Source: Acidobacteriota bacterium (GTDB lineage: Bacteria > Acidobacteriota > Terriglobia > Terriglobales > Acidobacteriaceae). Taken from it: 64,000 bases of DNA. Shown here piece after piece: positions 34,723-44,353 of the stretch. The notes under the pieces were generated by a model, which was not told where the DNA came from, made no database searches, and saw only the letters and a program-made list of their open reading frames with translations. Position 1 is the stretch's first letter. Each line of letters begins with the position of its first letter. The stretch spans positions 1 to 64,000 of the forward strand of contig JABBOG010000001.1 of assembly GCA_019351975.1 (NCBI GenBank). The letters run 5' to 3'. The translations under genes were made by a program, and so were the position numbers.

Positions 34723-35724
34723 ATGAAACGTGCGAAGGATGTAGCGGCGGTGGAGCGGCTTCCGGCAGCGGATGCGGAGTACATTGAGCCGATGCTGTGT
34801 GCTCCGGCGAAAGCAGTGCCGGATGGGCCGGAGTGGCTGTTTGAGGTGAAGCTGGATGGATTTCGGATCCTTGCGGCGAAGCCGGCGGGCGGTGAGGTGA
34901 CGCTGTGGTCGCGGCGTGGGAACAGTCTGAATCGGAAGTTTTTTTATATCGCTGAGGCACTGAGTTTTCTGCCGGAGGGGACGCTGCTGGATGGGGAGCT
35001 GGTGGCGCTGGATGCGCATGGAAAGCCGGAGTTCAGTTTGCTACAGAGCTTTCGGAGTGCGGCGGAGCATGTGTACTACTATGCGTTCGATGTGGTGCGG
35101 CTGCGGGGGAGGGATGTGTCGGGGTTGCCGTTGACGGCGCGCAAGAAGCTGCTGGCGGAGCTGGTGGAGGGGAAGTCGGAACGGATTCGGTTGAGCGAGT
35201 TTGTGGAGGGAGATGCAGCGGCGATGCTGCGGCATCTCCGCAAGGAAAAGCTGGAAGGGATTGTGGCGAAGCAGAGGGAGAGCGTGTATGAGGCGGGGAT
35301 GCGCAGTGGGGCGTGGGTGAAGCATCGGCTGAACCAGGGGCAGGAGTTTGTGGTGGGTGGGTATGTTCCGGGGGGGAACGGGTTTCAGTCGCTGGTGATC
35401 GGGTTTTATCGAGGGAAGGAGCTGCTGTATGTGCATCGGCTGGTGGCGGGGTTTGTGCCGGCGGCGAAGCGGGAGATCTTTGCTAAGTTGAAGGGGCTGG
35501 AGGTGGTGGCGTGCCCGTTTGTGAATCTGCCGCAGGAGGGGAAATCGCGGTGGGGTGGCGAGGGGCTGAATGCGGAGAAGATGAAGGCGTGCGTGTGGTT
35601 GCGGCCGGAGATTGTGGTGCAGGTGGAGTTTGTGGAGTGGACGAGCGAGACCCACCTGAGGCACGCAAAGTTTGTGGGGCTGCGCGAGGACAAGGCAGCG
35701 AAGGATGTCGTGCGGGAGAGTTGA
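34723..35724 (+). CDS. Stand-alone ATP-dependent DNA ligase (LigD/LigC type)
   Basis: Encodes about 333 residues from ATG 34723. Catalytic motif I 'EVKLDGFRIL' holds the Lys that is adenylated. The later motifs are 'LDGELVALD' (III), 'EGIVAKQRESVYEAG' (IV) and 'SGAWVKHRL' (V), and a C-terminal OB-fold has 'FVVGGYVPGGNGF' and 'HLRHAKFVGLRED'. The size matches the ligase part of LigD without polymerase or nuclease domains. These enzymes serve non-homologous end joining with Ku or other repair; no ku gene is in this window. The gene follows ABC-F on the same strand. Confidence 0.88.
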   Translation: MKRAKDVAAVERLPAADAEYIEPMLCAPAKAVPDGPEWLFEVKLDGFRILAAKPAGGEVTLWSRRGNSLNRKFFYIAEALSFLPEGTLLDGELVALDAHGKPEFSLLQSFRSAAEHVYYYAFDVVRLRGRDVSGLPLTARKKLLAELVEGKSERIRLSEFVEGDAAAMLRHLRKEKLEGIVAKQRESVYEAGMRSGAWVKHRLNQGQEFVVGGYVPGGNGFQSLVIGFYRGKELLYVHRLVAGFVPAAKREIFAKLKGLEVVACPFVNLPQEGKSRWGGEGLNAEKMKACVWLRPEIVVQVEFVEWTSETHLRHAKFVGLREDKAAKDVVRES

Positions 35725-35782
35725 GGGGTGATCGCTGCCGTGTACAGCTGCGGGAGGTGACTGTTTCGAGGGCTATCTTGCT

Positions 35783-37369
35783 CTAGTGGGCACCGGCGGG
35801 GCCTTTGCCGGGTTTCACTTTTTTGAAGAACCAGACGGCGATAACGCAGGTGAAGCTGAGGAGCGAGAGCCAGCGGAAGATCTCGATGAAGGCCCAGAAG
35901 GCTGCTTGCTGCTTGAGCTGCAGATAGAGGGTGTCGCGGGCGGCGTGGGCGGCGTTGGCACCGAAGTAGGTGGTGAGGAACTGCTTGGTGGATTGGAATG
36001 CGGACTCATAGGCGGTGCCGGACTGAGCCATGTAGTTGGTGAGGGCGTTCTGGCTGGCGTCGGTGCGGCGGGTGAGGAGTGTGGAGGCAACGGAGATGCC
36101 GATGGACCCGCCGATATTACGCATGAGGTTGAAAAGGCCGCTGGCGTTACCGATCTGCTCATTGGAGAGAGTGCCATAGGCGGCGGTGTTTATGGGGACG
36201 AAGACGAAGCTGAGGCCAAAACCGGTGATGAGGATCGGCATGAAGAGCGTCCACGGGGAGAGGTCGAGAGTGATGGAGCCGAAGTAGAGGGTGGTGAAGC
36301 CGAAGGTGACGAAGCCGAAGGTTAGGAGATAGCGGGGATCGACTTTGTTGGAGAGATAGCCGATGACGGGCATGCCGCAGATGGCACCGAGGCCGCGTGG
36401 AGCGACGACCAGGCCAGCGGTGAAGGCGGTGTAGCCGAGGAGTTCCTGATAGAAGAGTGGAAGGACGACGACGGTGGAGTAGATGGCGACGCCGAAGAGG
36501 AAGATGAGCACGCAGCCGACGAGGAAGTTGCGGTCTTTGAGGATGCGGAGATTGACGAGCGGCTGTTTGCCCCAGAAGGACTGATAGATGAAGACGGCGA
36601 GACCGATGATCATGGCGGCAAAGGCCCAGCGTACCCAGACGGCTCCGAACCAATCTACTTCCTGGCCTTTGTCGAGAATGACTTGGAGGCAGCCGACCCA
36701 GACGATAAGAGAGCCGAAGCCAATGTTGTCGAAGCGCGAGGCTTTGGCGTTTTTGATGTAGGCAGGATCAAAGACGTACTTATTGATCATGTAGAGGGCG
36801 AGGATGCCGATAGGGATGTTGATGTAGAAGGCATAGCGCCAGGAGTAGGAGTCGGTGAGGTAACCGCCGAGAGTGGGGCCGAGAACTGGAGCGACGACGA
36901 CACCGAAGGCGAAGACGGCCATGGCGGCACCGCGTTTGACGGGCGGAAAGCTTTCGAGAAGGATGGCTTGAGAGAGTGGTTGGAGAGCGCCGCCGCCTGC
37001 ACCCTGGATGACTCGGAAGACGAGGAGAAGAGCGAGGGATGGAGCAGCACCGCAGGCGAAGCTGGAGACGGTGAAGATGGCGACGCAGGTCATGAGGAAG
37101 CGCTTGCGTCCGAATCTGAGGGAGAACCAGTTTGAGGCAGGGAGGATGACGGCGTTGGAGACCAGATAGCTGGTGAGAACCCATGTGGCCTGATCGTTGG
37201 AGGCTGAGAGCGAGCCGGCGATGTAAGGCAGCGCGACGGAGGCGATGGAGGTGTCAAGGACCTCCATAAAGGTGGCGAGCATTACGGCGGCGGCGATGAA
37301 CCATGGGTTGATACCGCGTGCGGCGGCCGGTGAGGCGTCCGTAGGTTCTGTAGCTGTGGCGGCAGCCAT
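35783..37369 (-). CDS. DHA2-family (EmrB/QacA) major-facilitator drug exporter
   Basis: Encodes 528 residues with about 14 hydrophobic helices. The DHA2 marker 'FMEVLDTSIASVALPYIAGSL' occurs in helix 1, and 'RFGRKR' and 'RVIQGAGGGALQPLSQAILLESFPP' follow. It is probably an inner-membrane proton-coupled multidrug exporter. EmrB normally works with an EmrA adaptor and a TolC channel; no EmrA gene is adjacent here. N-terminal Ala/Thr-rich tail precedes helix 1. It converges with the ligase gene. Confidence 0.88.
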   Translation of the reverse strand: MAAATATEPTDASPAAARGINPWFIAAAVMLATFMEVLDTSIASVALPYIAGSLSASNDQATWVLTSYLVSNAVILPASNWFSLRFGRKRFLMTCVAIFTVSSFACGAAPSLALLLVFRVIQGAGGGALQPLSQAILLESFPPVKRGAAMAVFAFGVVVAPVLGPTLGGYLTDSYSWRYAFYINIPIGILALYMINKYVFDPAYIKNAKASRFDNIGFGSLIVWVGCLQVILDKGQEVDWFGAVWVRWAFAAMIIGLAVFIYQSFWGKQPLVNLRILKDRNFLVGCVLIFLFGVAIYSTVVVLPLFYQELLGYTAFTAGLVVAPRGLGAICGMPVIGYLSNKVDPRYLLTFGFVTFGFTTLYFGSITLDLSPWTLFMPILITGFGLSFVFVPINTAAYGTLSNEQIGNASGLFNLMRNIGGSIGISVASTLLTRRTDASQNALTNYMAQSGTAYESAFQSTKQFLTTYFGANAAHAARDTLYLQLKQQAAFWAFIEIFRWLSLLSFTCVIAVWFFKKVKPGKGPAGAH

Positions 37370-37481
37370 ACTGGGGAGGTCTCAACTCTCTGGCGGGTAT
37401 GGATCAGACACGGGACGAACTGCGCGACGATCAAGAGTTGGATGCTGGGAGGCGAGCGGAGATGCTTTTATGTCGTAGACC

Positions 37482-38768
37482 CTACGAGTGGCGGGTTCGG
37501 GAGCGCTTGCGGCGAGAGGAGTGGGGAGAGTGAGCGAGGGGCTCTCCCCAGGGGAGGGATGAGCTCATGGGGAAGTATCGCTTGAGGGAGAGGATAGGGA
37601 GTTCGAAGAGGTGGAAGGAGAGCCAGGAGATGAGGCAGGTGATGGGGAAGGCGAAGACGAGGCGGACGATCTGGTAGTACTCGCCGGTATTGGCGTGGGC
37701 GACGACGCGGCCGATGTGGTCGAAGAGGGGTTCGAGGAGGATGTGGAAGATGTAGAAGCCGTAACTGATGCGGCCCATCCAGCCGAGGGCGGAGTTGGAG
37801 GCGAGCGTGCGCAGAAGACCGGGGCGCAAGACGAGGGGGATGGCTGCAGCGGCTGCGACGGAGATGGCAGGCAAGCCGATCCAGAATTGGATGGGGTCGC
37901 CGAGGTACAGGGTTTTGGAGAGGAAGCTGGTGTAGAGGTAGATGGCTAGACCGATGAGAAAGGCGGGCCGGGCGTACTTGCGGATGATGCGATGGCTGCC
38001 GGGCTTGCGTCCGGTGGTGGCGATACGGCTGCCCATGGCGAGGGAGACGGCTGCGCCGAGAGCGATGGGGCCAGCCTGGGTGAGGAGGAAATAGTCGTAG
38101 AGATGATGCGTGCGTGCGCCGGCGAAGGGTGGGAGGGCATAGACACAATAGAGGAAGAGCTCGACGGTGCCGAACATCCAGAGGCTAAGGCGGACGGCGT
38201 GGCGGCGGCTGTGGGCGAAGAGCAGGACGATGGGCCAGAGGAGATAGAACTGCTCTTCGACGGCGACGGTCCAGAGGTGATAGAGGGGAAGTGTGAACTG
38301 GTTCTGGATGGCGTAGGAGGAGAGGTGGGGGAAGTCCTGAAGGAAGAAGACGAAGACGAGAAGGGGCTTGAGCGAGGAGGTCGGAGCGTGGCGGTGAAGG
38401 GCGTAGAGGGCGGCTGCGGCGAGTGCGAGGAAGTACAGGGGAAAGATGCGTAAGATGCGTCGAATGTAAAAGTTGCGTAGGCGGTGGCGCTGTCCGACGG
38501 AGTCCCATAGGCTGCCGGTGATAAGGAAGCCGGAGAGGGCGAAGAAGAGGACGACGCCGAGCCAGCTGCCCTGGGTGACGTATCCCATGAGGCGAACGGC
38601 CGGGCTGGAGGACTGAAGGCCGCCGCCATAGTGGAAGAGAAAGACCATGAGGACGGCGAGGCCGCGCAGGCCGTCGAGGGCGGGATCGCGCTGGGTACGC
38701 GGGGTTTGATGCGCGTCGGTGGTGGTGGCAGCCGGGGAGGGCTGGATGGATGTTTCAATGTGAGGCAT
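37482..38768 (-). CDS. OafA/YrhL-type membrane acyltransferase (acyltransferase 3)
   Basis: Encodes about 428 residues from ATG 38768; a GTG or ATG further up adds 12 residues without a ribosome site. The family motif 'LDGLRGLAVLMVFLFHYGG' supplies the conserved His. About ten membrane helices follow, with 'WLGVVLFFALSGFLITGSLWD' and 'RILRIFPLYFLAL'. Such proteins acetylate or acylate polysaccharides or lipids at the inner membrane. The long N-terminal Thr/Pro stretch before the motif is variable. It is divergent from dnaK across 362 bases. Confidence 0.88.
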   Translation of the reverse strand: MPHIETSIQPSPAATTTDAHQTPRTQRDPALDGLRGLAVLMVFLFHYGGGLQSSSPAVRLMGYVTQGSWLGVVLFFALSGFLITGSLWDSVGQRHRLRNFYIRRILRIFPLYFLALAAAALYALHRHAPTSSLKPLLVFVFFLQDFPHLSSYAIQNQFTLPLYHLWTVAVEEQFYLLWPIVLLFAHSRRHAVRLSLWMFGTVELFLYCVYALPPFAGARTHHLYDYFLLTQAGPIALGAAVSLAMGSRIATTGRKPGSHRIIRKYARPAFLIGLAIYLYTSFLSKTLYLGDPIQFWIGLPAISVAAAAAIPLVLRPGLLRTLASNSALGWMGRISYGFYIFHILLEPLFDHIGRVVAHANTGEYYQIVRLVFAFPITCLISWLSFHLFELPILSLKRYFPMSSSLPWGEPLAHSPHSSRRKRSRTRHS

Positions 38769-39050
38769 TGAGGTCAGGCTAGCTAGTTGGTGGCTCCGCG
38801 TCAATGATTTCGTCCTGACGTGGAAACTTGGGGATTTTGGTTGGGTTTGGTGTTGGCGTTCGATGAGTTTAGGAAGGTACTGAGTCGGTGCGAGATATTC
38901 CCTTTAGGGGTGAAGAGTGTGCTCTTCGAAACAGTGCTTTATCAGAGGCTTCTTCGCGCGGATAGGAGAGGGATCTGCTGGCGCGATTGGGTGGCGGAAA
39001 GAAATGTGAGAATTGTGTGCGCCGCGGAGCGCATTTCTGCATCATATTAG

Positions 39051-39085
39051 TTGACAGTAAGTCACTCACATGGGAAGCTAGTGAG
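39051..39085 (+). promoter_or_regulatory. Control region of dnaK
   Basis: In the 362 bases between the acyltransferase gene and dnaK (38769-39130), TTGACA at 39051-39056 looks like a -35 box. An inverted repeat CTCAC-N11-GTGAG lies at 39065-39085. I find no CIRCE or HspR (HAIR) element and no clear -10, so the mode of heat control is unclear. A smaller repeat TGCGC-N6-GCGCA is at 39018-39033. Confidence 0.35.
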
Positions 39086-39130
39086 GGTCAGGCAAGTATT
39101 TCGCACTGCGGCTCAAGGATGGGATGGCAT

Positions 39131-41053
39131 ATGGGAAAGATTATTGGAATCGATCTGGGAACGACAAACAGTTGCGTTGCGGTGATGGAGGGCGGCGAGC
39201 CCAAGGTCATTCCGAACGAAGAGGGCGGACGGACGACGCCGTCGATCGTTGCATTCACCAAGAGCGGTGAGCGTCTGGTGGGTATGGTCGCGAAGCGGCA
39301 GGCGATCACGAACCCGGAGAACACGGTTTATTCGATCAAGCGGTTTATGGGTCGCCGGTTGAATGAGGTTGGCGATGAGATGAAGATGGTGCCGTACAAG
39401 GTTGTGGCCAAGGGCGACAACGTTGGCGTGATGGCACAGGGTAAGGAGTTCACGGCGCCGGAGGTTTCGGCGATGATTCTACAGAAGCTGAAGAAGGCGG
39501 CAGAGGACTACCTGGGACAGAGTGTGACGGAGGCCGTGATTACGGTTCCGGCGTACTTCAATGATGCGCAGCGGCAGGCGACCAAGGACGCTGGAAAAAT
39601 TGCAGGGCTCGATGTAAAGCGCATTGTGAATGAGCCGACGGCGGCAGCGCTGGCGTATGGGCTCGACAAGAAAAAGGACGAGACGATTGCCGTGTACGAC
39701 TTTGGCGGCGGAACGTTCGACGTGTCGATCCTCGAGGTTGGCGATGGTGTGATTGAGGTGAAGTCGACCAACGGCGATACGCACCTGGGCGGCGATAATC
39801 TCGACCAACGAATTGTTGACTGGTTGATCTCGGAGTTCAAGAACGAGAGCGGATTGGATCTGCACTCGAAGGGTAACGAGATGGCGCTGCAGCGGCTGAA
39901 GGATGCTGCGGAGCGCGCGAAGATCGAGCTGTCGACGGCGCAGGAGACGGAGATCAATCTTCCGTTTATCACGGCGGATGCAAGTGGACCGAAGCACCTG
40001 GTGCGCACGCTCAGCAGGGCGAAGCTGGAGCAGTTGGTGTCGGACCTGCTGGAGAAGTCGGTTGGACCGTGCAAGCAGGCGATGAAGGATGCAGGCATCG
40101 ATGCGAGCAAGATCGACGAAGTAGTGCTGGTTGGCGGACAGACGAGAATGCCTGCGATCCAGGAGTTGGTGAAGAAGCTGTTCGGCAAGGAGCCGCATAA
40201 GGGTGTGAACCCGGATGAGGTTGTGGCGATCGGTGCGGCGGTGCAGGCTGGCGTGCTGGCAGGCGATGTGAAGGACCTGCTGCTGCTGGACGTGACTCCG
40301 CTGACGCTGAGCATTGAGACGATGGGCGGCGTGGCGACGGCGATGATTCCGCGCAACACGACCATCCCGACGAAGAAGTCGGAGACGTTCTCGACGGCGG
40401 CGGATAACCAGACTGAGGTTGAGGTTCACGTGATGCAGGGCGAGCGTCCGATGGCGGCTCAGAATCGCACGCTGGGCAAGTTCAAGCTGGGGGGCATTCC
40501 GGCAGCGGCGCGCGGCGTACCGCAGATCGTGGTCACCTTTGATATTGATGCCAACGGCATTCTGAATGTGAGTGCGAAGGACAATGCGACGGGCAAGGAC
40601 GCGAAGATTACGATTACGAGCTCGTCGGGCCTGAGTAAGGAAGAGGTCGAGCGCATGGCGAAGGATGCTGAGGCGCACGCGGCGGAGGACAAGGAAGCGA
40701 AGGAGAAGATCGAAGCTCGCAATCAGCTGGACTCGATGGTTTATAACGTCGAGAAGATGCTGAAAGAGGGCGGAGAGAAGGTCGATGCTTCAGACAAGGG
40801 TGAGGTCGAATCGGCGCTGGCAGAGGCTAAATCGACACTGGTTGGAGACCCGAGCGTGACGGAGTTGAATGCGTCTCGCGAGAAGCTGACGACGGCGAGC
40901 CACAAGCTGGCGGAGGCGCTTTATAAGGCCAATGCGGCGGCACCGGCGGGCGATGCTCCGACGGATGGAGCAGCGAGCGCGGCTGGAACGGCAGATGAAG
41001 CGAAGAAGGACGAAGGCGTGATCGATGCGGAGTATGTTGACGCCGAGAAGTAG
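39131..41053 (+). CDS. dnaK: Chaperone protein DnaK
   Basis: Encodes 640 residues from ATG 39131 ([18 protein letters not shown]), the standard DnaK start; the frame continues upstream but those codons are not family sequence. Signatures: '[14 protein letters not shown]', '[15 protein letters not shown]', '[17 protein letters not shown]'. A full substrate-binding domain and an acidic Asp/Glu/Lys-rich tail ('[19 protein letters not shown]') follow. It folds proteins in the cytoplasm with DnaJ and GrpE. dnaJ is 2 kb downstream in a different transcription unit. A strong terminator follows. Confidence 0.97.
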   Translation: MGKIIGIDLGTTNSCVAVMEGGEPKVIPNEEGGRTTPSIVAFTKSGERLVGMVAKRQAITNPENTVYSIKRFMGRRLNEVGDEMKMVPYKVVAKGDNVGVMAQGKEFTAPEVSAMILQKLKKAAEDYLGQSVTEAVITVPAYFNDAQRQATKDAGKIAGLDVKRIVNEPTAAALAYGLDKKKDETIAVYDFGGGTFDVSILEVGDGVIEVKSTNGDTHLGGDNLDQRIVDWLISEFKNESGLDLHSKGNEMALQRLKDAAERAKIELSTAQETEINLPFITADASGPKHLVRTLSRAKLEQLVSDLLEKSVGPCKQAMKDAGIDASKIDEVVLVGGQTRMPAIQELVKKLFGKEPHKGVNPDEVVAIGAAVQAGVLAGDVKDLLLLDVTPLTLSIETMGGVATAMIPRNTTIPTKKSETFSTAADNQTEVEVHVMQGERPMAAQNRTLGKFKLGGIPAAARGVPQIVVTFDIDANGILNVSAKDNATGKDAKITITSSSGLSKEEVERMAKDAEAHAAEDKEAKEKIEARNQLDSMVYNVEKMLKEGGEKVDASDKGEVESALAEAKSTLVGDPSVTELNASREKLTTASHKLAEALYKANAAAPAGDAPTDGAASAAGTADEAKKDEGVIDAEYVDAEK

Positions 41054-41077
41054 GTTGTAGATGTAGGTGCAGTGCGG

Positions 41078-41103
41078 CAAGGAGGAGCTTCGGCTCCTCC
41101 TTG
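41078..41103 (+). terminator. Rho-independent terminator after dnaK
   Basis: Eleven-base arms CAAGGAGGAGC and GCTCCTCCTTG around a TTCG tetraloop, followed by TTTGTAT. It lies 25 bases past the dnaK stop. Confidence 0.9.
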
Positions 41104-41213
41104 TTTGTATAGCTCTTCAAGAAACGGTTTTGGCGTGGATTGCGCGCAAGCGGAGATTCGACGGATCAATCCGGGTGCAGGGCTGGAGCGTCAGATAGAA
41201 AGAGGTGGTTGTG

Positions 41214-41474
41214 ATGACCAACGACAGAGCGGGAGATGAGGGACGGAAGGATCGGGCGTGGCCGGGTGGCGTGCGCTGGGAGTTTGGCGGTGCGCGCGGA
41301 CATGTGAGCGAGACGCTGTGGCGTTGCGATGGGCTGCGGGCGGGACGGCTATATCAGCGGAGCTTGTTTGGGACGCGTGCGGAGGCTGAGGAGTTCGCGG
41401 GGAAGATGCGGGAGATGGAGCCGGACCAGATGTTTTGCGTGGAGGCGATCAAGGCGAGTGCTGTATGGAATTAG
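41214..41474 (+). CDS. Small hypothetical protein
   Basis: Encodes 86 residues from ATG 41214, with GAGGTG six bases upstream. Highly charged: 'DEGRKDRAWPGGVRWEFGGARGHVSE', then a helical C-terminus 'TRAEAEEFAGKMREMEPDQMFCVEAI'. No membrane segment, signal peptide or family I recognise. It lies after the dnaK terminator, followed by 250 bases without a gene (41475-41724) that hold the repeated 12-mer and little else. Confidence 0.6.
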   Translation: MTNDRAGDEGRKDRAWPGGVRWEFGGARGHVSETLWRCDGLRAGRLYQRSLFGTRAEAEEFAGKMREMEPDQMFCVEAIKASAVWN

Positions 41475-41563
41475 AGGCTGCTTGAAGATCGCAAGTGTGC
41501 GGCGCCTGAAGGTCGCTGCAAGAGCTTTGTTTGATATCACTGCGGAATCCGGATAGAAGCAAG

Positions 41564-41584
41564 TCCTCCGTCTGCGGCGAAGGA
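41564..41584. repeat. Imperfect hairpin with the 12-mer shared with 26333-26353
   Basis: TCCTCCG pairs with CGAAGGA with one mismatch. TGCGGCGAAGGA at 41573-41584 is identical to 26342-26353. Both copies lie between genes. Confidence 0.4.
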
Positions 41585-41724
41585 TGTCAACGTATGGAAG
41601 GATGTTGGTGATTTGTCAGGAGAGCGGCGAGCTTTGACTGCGTCGCTTTTCGTTCTTTGCAGAAGGACAGCGAGGTCGGAATGACGGTGCGCTGTCGGCG
41701 TTGGTGAGGCGAGGAGGGGTTTAG

Positions 41725-42627
41725 ATGCCTGAGGGGAATGAGATACATCGGTGGGCGGAGCGGCATGGGGCGGCTTTTGTGGGGAAGCCGGTGCGGGTGG
41801 ATGGGCCGCAGGGGCGGTTTGTGGATGGGGATGTGCTGGATGGGCGGAGGCTGCTGCGGGTGATGGCGGTGGGCAAGCATCTGGGGTATGACTTTGGACG
41901 GGACCGGATTTTGCATGTGCATTTGGGGTTGCAGGGGGACTTTACGGAGGGTTCGGGGGCTTTGCCGCCGGTAAAGGGGGCGTTGCGGCTGCGGATGTGG
42001 AGCGCGGCGAGGGTGAAGCTTCCGGCGGTGCCGGGGGAGAGCAAGCGGCATGCGTGGTACTCGAGTGATGATGGGACGGGGCACCTGAGGCCGGAGGAGA
42101 TTGCGTGGGTGGAGCTGCGGGGGCCGATGGACTGCTCGGTGTGGACGAATGCGCAGTGGGAGATGCTGCTGGAGCGGCTGGGGCCGGACCCGCTCTGTGC
42201 TCCGAGAGACGGGGGCGATGGGCCGGAGAAGGCGATGGAGCGGATTGCGAAGAGCAAGAAGCCGATTGGGCTGCTGCTGATGGAGCAGGATGTGATGGCC
42301 GGGGTGGGGAATATTTATCGGGCGGAGCTTCTGTTTCGGGCGCGGCAGAGTCCGTTTACACCGGGGAGGGAGGTGGAGGCGGCGGTGGTGAAGAAGATGT
42401 GGAAGGAGGCAGGGCCGCTGATGCGGGCGGGGATGGTGGATCGCAGGATTGTGACGACGCTGGCGAAGCATCGGGAACGTAAGGCGGGGAAGGTGCAGGT
42501 GGGGGATGAGCACTATGTGTATCGGCGGAACGGGAAGGAGTGCCGGGTGTGCGGCGGGGTGGTGATGAAGCAGGAGGGGTTTGGGGGGAGGAATCTGTTC
42601 TGGTGCCCGGAGTGCCAGGCGGGTTGA
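41725..42627 (+). CDS. nei: Fpg/Nei-family DNA glycosylase (endonuclease VIII-like)
   Basis: Encodes 300 residues with GAGGAGG seven bases before the ATG. It begins MPEGNEIHR: Pro2 and Glu3 are the catalytic residues. 'DVMAGVGNIYRAELLFRA' is the helix-two-turn-helix, and the C-terminal zinc finger has 'CRVCGG' and 'WCPECQ'. Nei-type members start MPEG. It removes oxidised pyrimidines (or purines for Fpg) and nicks the strand in base excision repair. Lack of the Fpg signature MPE-LPEVE suggests Nei. It is followed 51 bases later by an orphan HigA-like gene. Confidence 0.9.
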   Translation: MPEGNEIHRWAERHGAAFVGKPVRVDGPQGRFVDGDVLDGRRLLRVMAVGKHLGYDFGRDRILHVHLGLQGDFTEGSGALPPVKGALRLRMWSAARVKLPAVPGESKRHAWYSSDDGTGHLRPEEIAWVELRGPMDCSVWTNAQWEMLLERLGPDPLCAPRDGGDGPEKAMERIAKSKKPIGLLLMEQDVMAGVGNIYRAELLFRARQSPFTPGREVEAAVVKKMWKEAGPLMRAGMVDRRIVTTLAKHRERKAGKVQVGDEHYVYRRNGKECRVCGGVVMKQEGFGGRNLFWCPECQAG

Positions 42628-42634
42628 ACGCGGT

Positions 42635-42660
42635 GCGTATAACGCGATGCGTGGTATGCT
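42635..42660 (+). promoter_or_regulatory. Promoter with small palindrome before the HigA-like gene
   Basis: An extended -10 TGGTATGCT has its hexamer TATGCT at 42655-42660. The palindrome GCGT-ATA-ACGC at 42635-42645 lies in the spacer region, where an autoregulator would bind. The -35 is weak. It lies just after the nei stop. Confidence 0.45.
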
Positions 42661-42678
42661 CTGCATAGGAGACTTGCA

Positions 42679-43005
42679 TTGGCGAAGAAGCTGCTGAAAC
42701 ATCCAGGAGAGGTGCTGCGGGAGGAGTATCTGGAGAGGCTGGGACTGTCGGCGAACGCTCTGGCGATGGCGCTCCATGTTCCGTCCACACGGATCTCTGA
42801 GATTGTCCGGGGACGGAGGAGTTTGAGCGCGGATACTGCGCTGAGACTGGAGCGATATTTCGGGGGCGATATGGGTTCAAAGTCGGCGCATGAATGGATG
42901 GATTTACAGAGTCGGTATGAATTGGCGAAGATAGGTCCGGCGGAGCGGCGCAGGATCGAATCTGAGGTGAAGTCGGTGCAGCGAGTGGGAAAGGGAGCAC
43001 GTTAG
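42679..43005 (+). CDS. HigA-like XRE-family regulator without HigB partner
   Basis: Encodes 108 residues from TTG 42679, with AGGAGA seven bases upstream. '[54 protein letters not shown]' is the HigA antitoxin helix-turn-helix. The C-terminus '[23 protein letters not shown]' differs from the usual 'TSPEFWLNLQ'. No HigB or RelE toxin gene lies on either side. The stop is two bases from the dnaJ start, so it is co-transcribed and probably coupled to dnaJ. It may regulate this operon through the palindrome at 42635, in the manner of HspR or CbpM partners of DnaJ-type genes. Confidence 0.85.
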   Translation: MAKKLLKHPGEVLREEYLERLGLSANALAMALHVPSTRISEIVRGRRSLSADTALRLERYFGGDMGSKSAHEWMDLQSRYELAKIGPAERRRIESEVKSVQRVGKGAR

Positions 43006-43007
43006 AG

Positions 43008-44273
43008 ATGGCGACACAGACGAAGGATTATTACGGCACGCTGGGCGTGAAGAAGACGGCGACGGCGGATGAGATTCGCAAGGCATTTCGCAAGCTGGCG
43101 CGGAAGCACCATCCGGATGTGAATCCGGGGGACAAGAAGGCTGAGGAGAAGTTTAAAGAGGTCTCTGAGGCGAACGACGTATTGAGTGATGAGAAGAAGC
43201 GGAAGATCTATGACCAGGTGGGCTTCTACTCGGACAATATCGATGCGGCGACGGCGGAGGCGTATGCGCGCGGTGGAGGTGCGCCGGGCGGCGGCGGGTT
43301 TGGTGGTGGAGGGTTTGGCGGAGGCGCGGGAGCGGCTCAGGGTGGGCATGGAAAGGGTGTTCCGTTCGATTTCGAAGGGTTTGATTTTTCGGGATTTCAG
43401 GGCGGGGGGAAGGCCGCGCCGCAGGAGTCCGGGGCTGGATTTGGGGGAAGCTTTCGGGATGTATTTTCGGGGATGTTCAGCGGTGGCGGGGGACGGCAGG
43501 CGCGCGGGCCGCAACCGGGGACGGACCTGGAGTACCAGGTTGAGATTGATTTCTGGACGGCGATTCGTGGGGGTGTGACGCGGTTGGAGATTCATCGGCA
43601 GGAGCAGTGCCCGACGTGCAAGGGGCGTGCGGTGACGGGCGGGAGTATGGTATGCCCGGAGTGCCACGGCGAAGGGCAGGTGACGCAGATGGGCGGGCGT
43701 ATGAAGTTCAATATTCAGTGTCCGCGCTGCGGTGGGAGCGGCAAGGTGCAGAACGCGTGCAAGACTTGCGATGGAGCGGGCGTGGTGACGAAGCGCGAAC
43801 CGCTGCAGTTCAACATCAAGGCGGGGACGCGCGATGGGCAGAGGATTCGGCTGGCTGGGAAGGGCAATGCGGGGACGGAGGGAGCGCCGGCGGGTGATCT
43901 GTACCTGATTATCAAAGTGGCGGGGCACAAACTGTTTCAGCGGGTGGGCGATGATATTCACATCAGCGTGCCGGTAACGGTGATGGAGGCAGCGCTGGGA
44001 GCGAAGATCGATGTGCCGACGGTGGATGGTGTGGGCACGGAGACGGGGCGCGCGCAGTTAAAGATTCCGCCGGGAACGCAGACGGGGCAGAAATTGCGGA
44101 TGCGGGAAAAGGGTGTGACGAGCGCGACGCGCGAGGGGCACCGCGGCGACCAGATCGTTGAGGTGAAGATTGTGGTGCCGAAGGTGCAGGATGAGCGGTC
44201 GAAGGAGATTCTGCGGGAGCTGCAGAAGTTGAATCCGGAGGATCCGCGAGCGGAGATGCTGGCGGGAGTGTAG
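43008..44273 (+). CDS. dnaJ: Chaperone protein DnaJ
   Basis: Encodes 421 residues, longer than E. coli DnaJ (376). J-domain at 1-70 with HPD in 'KHHPDVNPG'. A long Gly/Phe-rich region (about 90-160) explains the extra length. The four zinc repeats are 'CPTCKG', 'CPECHG', 'CPRCGG' and 'CKTCDG' around 200-260. C-terminal peptide-binding domains are complete ('[24 protein letters not shown]'). It stimulates DnaK ATPase in the cytoplasm. It lies directly behind the HigA-like gene and ends before a bidirectional hairpin. Confidence 0.95.
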   Translation: MATQTKDYYGTLGVKKTATADEIRKAFRKLARKHHPDVNPGDKKAEEKFKEVSEANDVLSDEKKRKIYDQVGFYSDNIDAATAEAYARGGGAPGGGGFGGGGFGGGAGAAQGGHGKGVPFDFEGFDFSGFQGGGKAAPQESGAGFGGSFRDVFSGMFSGGGGRQARGPQPGTDLEYQVEIDFWTAIRGGVTRLEIHRQEQCPTCKGRAVTGGSMVCPECHGEGQVTQMGGRMKFNIQCPRCGGSGKVQNACKTCDGAGVVTKREPLQFNIKAGTRDGQRIRLAGKGNAGTEGAPAGDLYLIIKVAGHKLFQRVGDDIHISVPVTVMEAALGAKIDVPTVDGVGTETGRAQLKIPPGTQTGQKLRMREKGVTSATREGHRGDQIVEVKIVVPKVQDERSKEILRELQKLNPEDPRAEMLAGV

Positions 44274-44292
44274 GTTGGTGTGATGTTGAAGC

Positions 44293-44324
44293 AAAGCGTG
44301 GGACGGATGCCCGTCCCACGCTTT
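44293..44324 (+). terminator. Terminator after dnaJ
   Basis: Thirteen-base arms AAAGCGTGGGACG and CGTCCCACGCTTT around a six-base loop, followed by CTTGTTTT. It lies between convergent dnaJ and the glycine-zipper gene and may serve both. Confidence 0.9.
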
Positions 44325-44353
44325 CTTGTTTTAGATGTTGATGCGTGTGGAGG

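Noticed and set aside
32927-34960. Minus-strand frame opposite the ABC-F gene
   Set aside because: No domain features; antisense of two Walker-motif domains.
35725-35782. Terminator between the ligase and the drug exporter genes
   Set aside because: No stable hairpin with T-run could be identified in this 58-base gap.
42628-43007. Possible HigB toxin beside the HigA-like gene
   Set aside because: Only 51 bases separate nei from the HigA-like gene and two bases separate it from dnaJ, so no toxin can fit.
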